Shown here: piece by piece, positions 62,771-64,000 of the stretch | Layout of the letters: the number at the start of each line of letters is the position of its first letter | Position numbering within the stretch: position 1 is the stretch's first letter | DNA from: Fusibacter_C sp942493125 | Lineage (GTDB): Bacteria > Bacillota > Clostridia > Peptostreptococcales > Acidaminobacteraceae | Direction: 5' to 3' | DNA length: 64,000 bases | NCBI GenBank assembly: GCA_942493125.1 | Contig: OW818667.1 | Location: forward strand, 1 to 64,000 | Program-made: the position numbers and the translations under genes | Notes under the pieces: generated by a model | Told to the model about the DNA's origin: nothing | What the model saw: the letters and a program-made list of their open reading frames with translations, nothing else | Database searches by the model: none

Positions 62771-64000
62771 GTGTATTTAAAACAAGTTGAAATGAGAGGG
62801 TTTAAATCCTTTGCAGATAAAACGGTCGTTGAATTTAGAGAAGGTGTTACTTGTGTTGTTGGCCCAAACGGTAGTGGAAAGAGCAATATAACCGATGCAG
62901 TACGCTGGGTGCTAGGTGAACAGCGCGTCAAAACGCTACGTGGCAATAAGATGGAGGACATCATATTCAGTGGTACCAAACACAGAAAATCACTTGGTCT
63001 TGCTGAAGTGAAATTGACGTTTGACAATTCGGATCAATTCTTTCCTATGGCATATGAAGAAATAACTGTCGTCAGACGCGTTCATCGTTCAGGTGACAGC
63101 GAATACTTGATCAATCAGATGCCTTGTCGCTTAAAGGATGTTAGGGAACTCTTTATGGATACGGGTATTGGACGTGAAGGGTATTCGATCATCGGGCAAG
63201 GTAGAATTGACGAAATTCTCAGCAATAACAAAGAAGAACGTCGCCTGTTGTTTGAAGAAGCAGCCGGCATTATTAAATACAAATCTAGAAAACTCGAATC
63301 TGAAAAAAAGCTAAAAGCGACAACAGAGAATCTGCTTAGGATTCAAGACATCATCTCTGAAATTGAGGATCGTGTTGAACCACTTAGACTGGAAAGCGAT
63401 CGAGCCAAGCAGTATGTGGACCTCACCGACGCACTTAAAAATATTGAACTCAACTATTATTCGAAGCGTTATCTTGAAATTGAACAAGGGTTACTTGAGA
63501 TCCTTGAGCAAATGCAATCTTTTGATGACGAGTTAAAGGCAATTGAAGGTCGACAAGCTGATTTGAAAGCCGTATACAATGAAAAAGACCGGCAAATGTT
63601 CGATATCAATCGCGATATCAGAGCATTAGAAGCGCAATATCACGAATTCCAAAATTATGAAAGCAAGACCTTTGGCGATCGTGAACTACTTCTTGAGAAA
63701 AAGGCAAATACAAAAGTCAATATCAAACGCGTTGAAGATGAGCTCGAAGAAATTGAAACTGAAAAAAAGCAAATTCTTAGAAATATTGAATTGCTTTCCG
63801 ACGAAAAAGCTGCTCTCGACGATGAATGGCAGATGGGGCAAGTGGCTCTAGAAGCACTGGCAAAAGCCTATGCAGATGCGCAGGACGCGCTTATGGCAGC
63901 AAAAAATGACAACGATACGAACCGACGCGATGTCATTGATAGCCTCAATCAAGTAGAGATGAAAAAGCAAGAAATTGAAACGCTTGAGAGATTGAGTGGG
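62771..64000 (+). CDS. smc: Chromosome segregation ATPase SMC, 3' end cut by window
   Basis: 410 codons visible, frame open at the window end. GTG start at 62771 with GAGGTG upstream; YLKQVEMRGFKSFADKT, Walker A GPNGSGKSN (about 32-40), VRWVLGEQ and GQGRIDEILSNNKEERR are all intact, followed by coiled coil. Compacts and segregates chromosomes. Following rnc and the radical SAM gene is standard order. Confidence 0.97.
   Translation, partial: MYLKQVEMRGFKSFADKTVVEFREGVTCVVGPNGSGKSNITDAVRWVLGEQRVKTLRGNKMEDIIFSGTKHRKSLGLAEVKLTFDNSDQFFPMAYEEITVVRRVHRSGDSEYLINQMPCRLKDVRELFMDTGIGREGYSIIGQGRIDEILSNNKEERRLLFEEAAGIIKYKSRKLESEKKLKATTENLLRIQDIISEIEDRVEPLRLESDRAKQYVDLTDALKNIELNYYSKRYLEIEQGLLEILEQMQSFDDELKAIEGRQADLKAVYNEKDRQMFDINRDIRALEAQYHEFQNYESKTFGDRELLLEKKANTKVNIKRVEDELEEIETEKKQILRNIELLSDEKAALDDEWQMGQVALEALAKAYADAQDALMAAKNDNDTNRRDVIDSLNQVEMKKQEIETLERLSG

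Noticed and set aside
1..64000. tRNA, rRNA, CRISPR, insertion sequence or prophage
   Set aside because: No cloverleaf, repeat-spacer array, transposase or phage gene was recognised on reading both strands.

Overview
The window is an AT-rich, densely packed bacterial chromosome segment. Gene content and order point to a Gram-positive anaerobe of the class Clostridia: a dcw tail ending in ftsZ, the sepF-yggT-ylmH-divIVA block, a T-box in front of ileS, the yicC-gmk-rpoZ-coaBC-priA-def-fmt-rsmB-stp-prkC-rsgA-rpe-thiN housekeeping run, asp23-yloV-recG-rsmD-coaD, ackA-yceD-rpmF-plsX, and rnc-smc. Two [FeFe]-hydrogenase family proteins indicate fermentative or hydrogen-sensing anaerobic life. A Fusibacter-like or related non-model lineage is a guess from style only. 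The spoIIGA-sigE-sigG cluster that usually follows ftsZ in spore-forming Clostridia is not there.

Layout. 1-3839: end of the cell-division cluster (ftsQ fragment, two DUF881 proteins, small basic protein, ftsZ) with no ftsA. 3916-8391: nrdR, pgeF, a radical-SAM/PDZ DUF512 protein, der and a tiny extremely acidic protein. 8499-17028: gpsA, an HlyD-like envelope protein, yggS, sepF, yggT, ylmH, divIVA, then a T-box-controlled ileS of the GxHH (type 2) class. 17241-28578 is the more variable part: pepV dipeptidase, an orphan small protein, a reductase/hydratase pair, a two-part ThrE-like exporter, rluD, pyrR, a chemoreceptor with an apparent C-terminal sensor domain, a DUF308-like membrane protein, an orphan solute-binding protein and rqcH. 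28714-42759: a long run of nucleotide, translation and Ser/Thr phosphorylation genes. 42869-48997: rpmB, asp23, yloV, recG, rsmD, coaD and a coiled-coil protein.

49000-54830 interrupts a common clostridial order (coaD / coiled-coil ... ackA) with a redox module: a thioredoxin-like [2Fe-2S] protein, a sensory [FeFe]-hydrogenase homologue with a PAS domain, a SpoIIE-type phosphatase with an unassigned C-terminal domain, a second (group B-like) [FeFe] hydrogenase, and convergent thyX. A good candidate Rex (NADH/NAD+ sensor) operator overlaps a promoter just before it. 54838-64000: tmcAL, ackA, yceD, rpmF, plsX, an Atg22/UMF1-type MFS protein, rnc, a radical SAM protein and the first 410 codons of smc, which runs off the window.

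Noncoding features include consensus promoters, many intrinsic terminators, a structured ftsZ leader, a composite hairpin element after nrdR, and a family of 17-21 bp imperfect palindromes (consensus about GGAAATTGYATAATTYCC) scattered in at least six intergenic gaps. No tRNA, rRNA, CRISPR array, insertion sequence or prophage was recognised.
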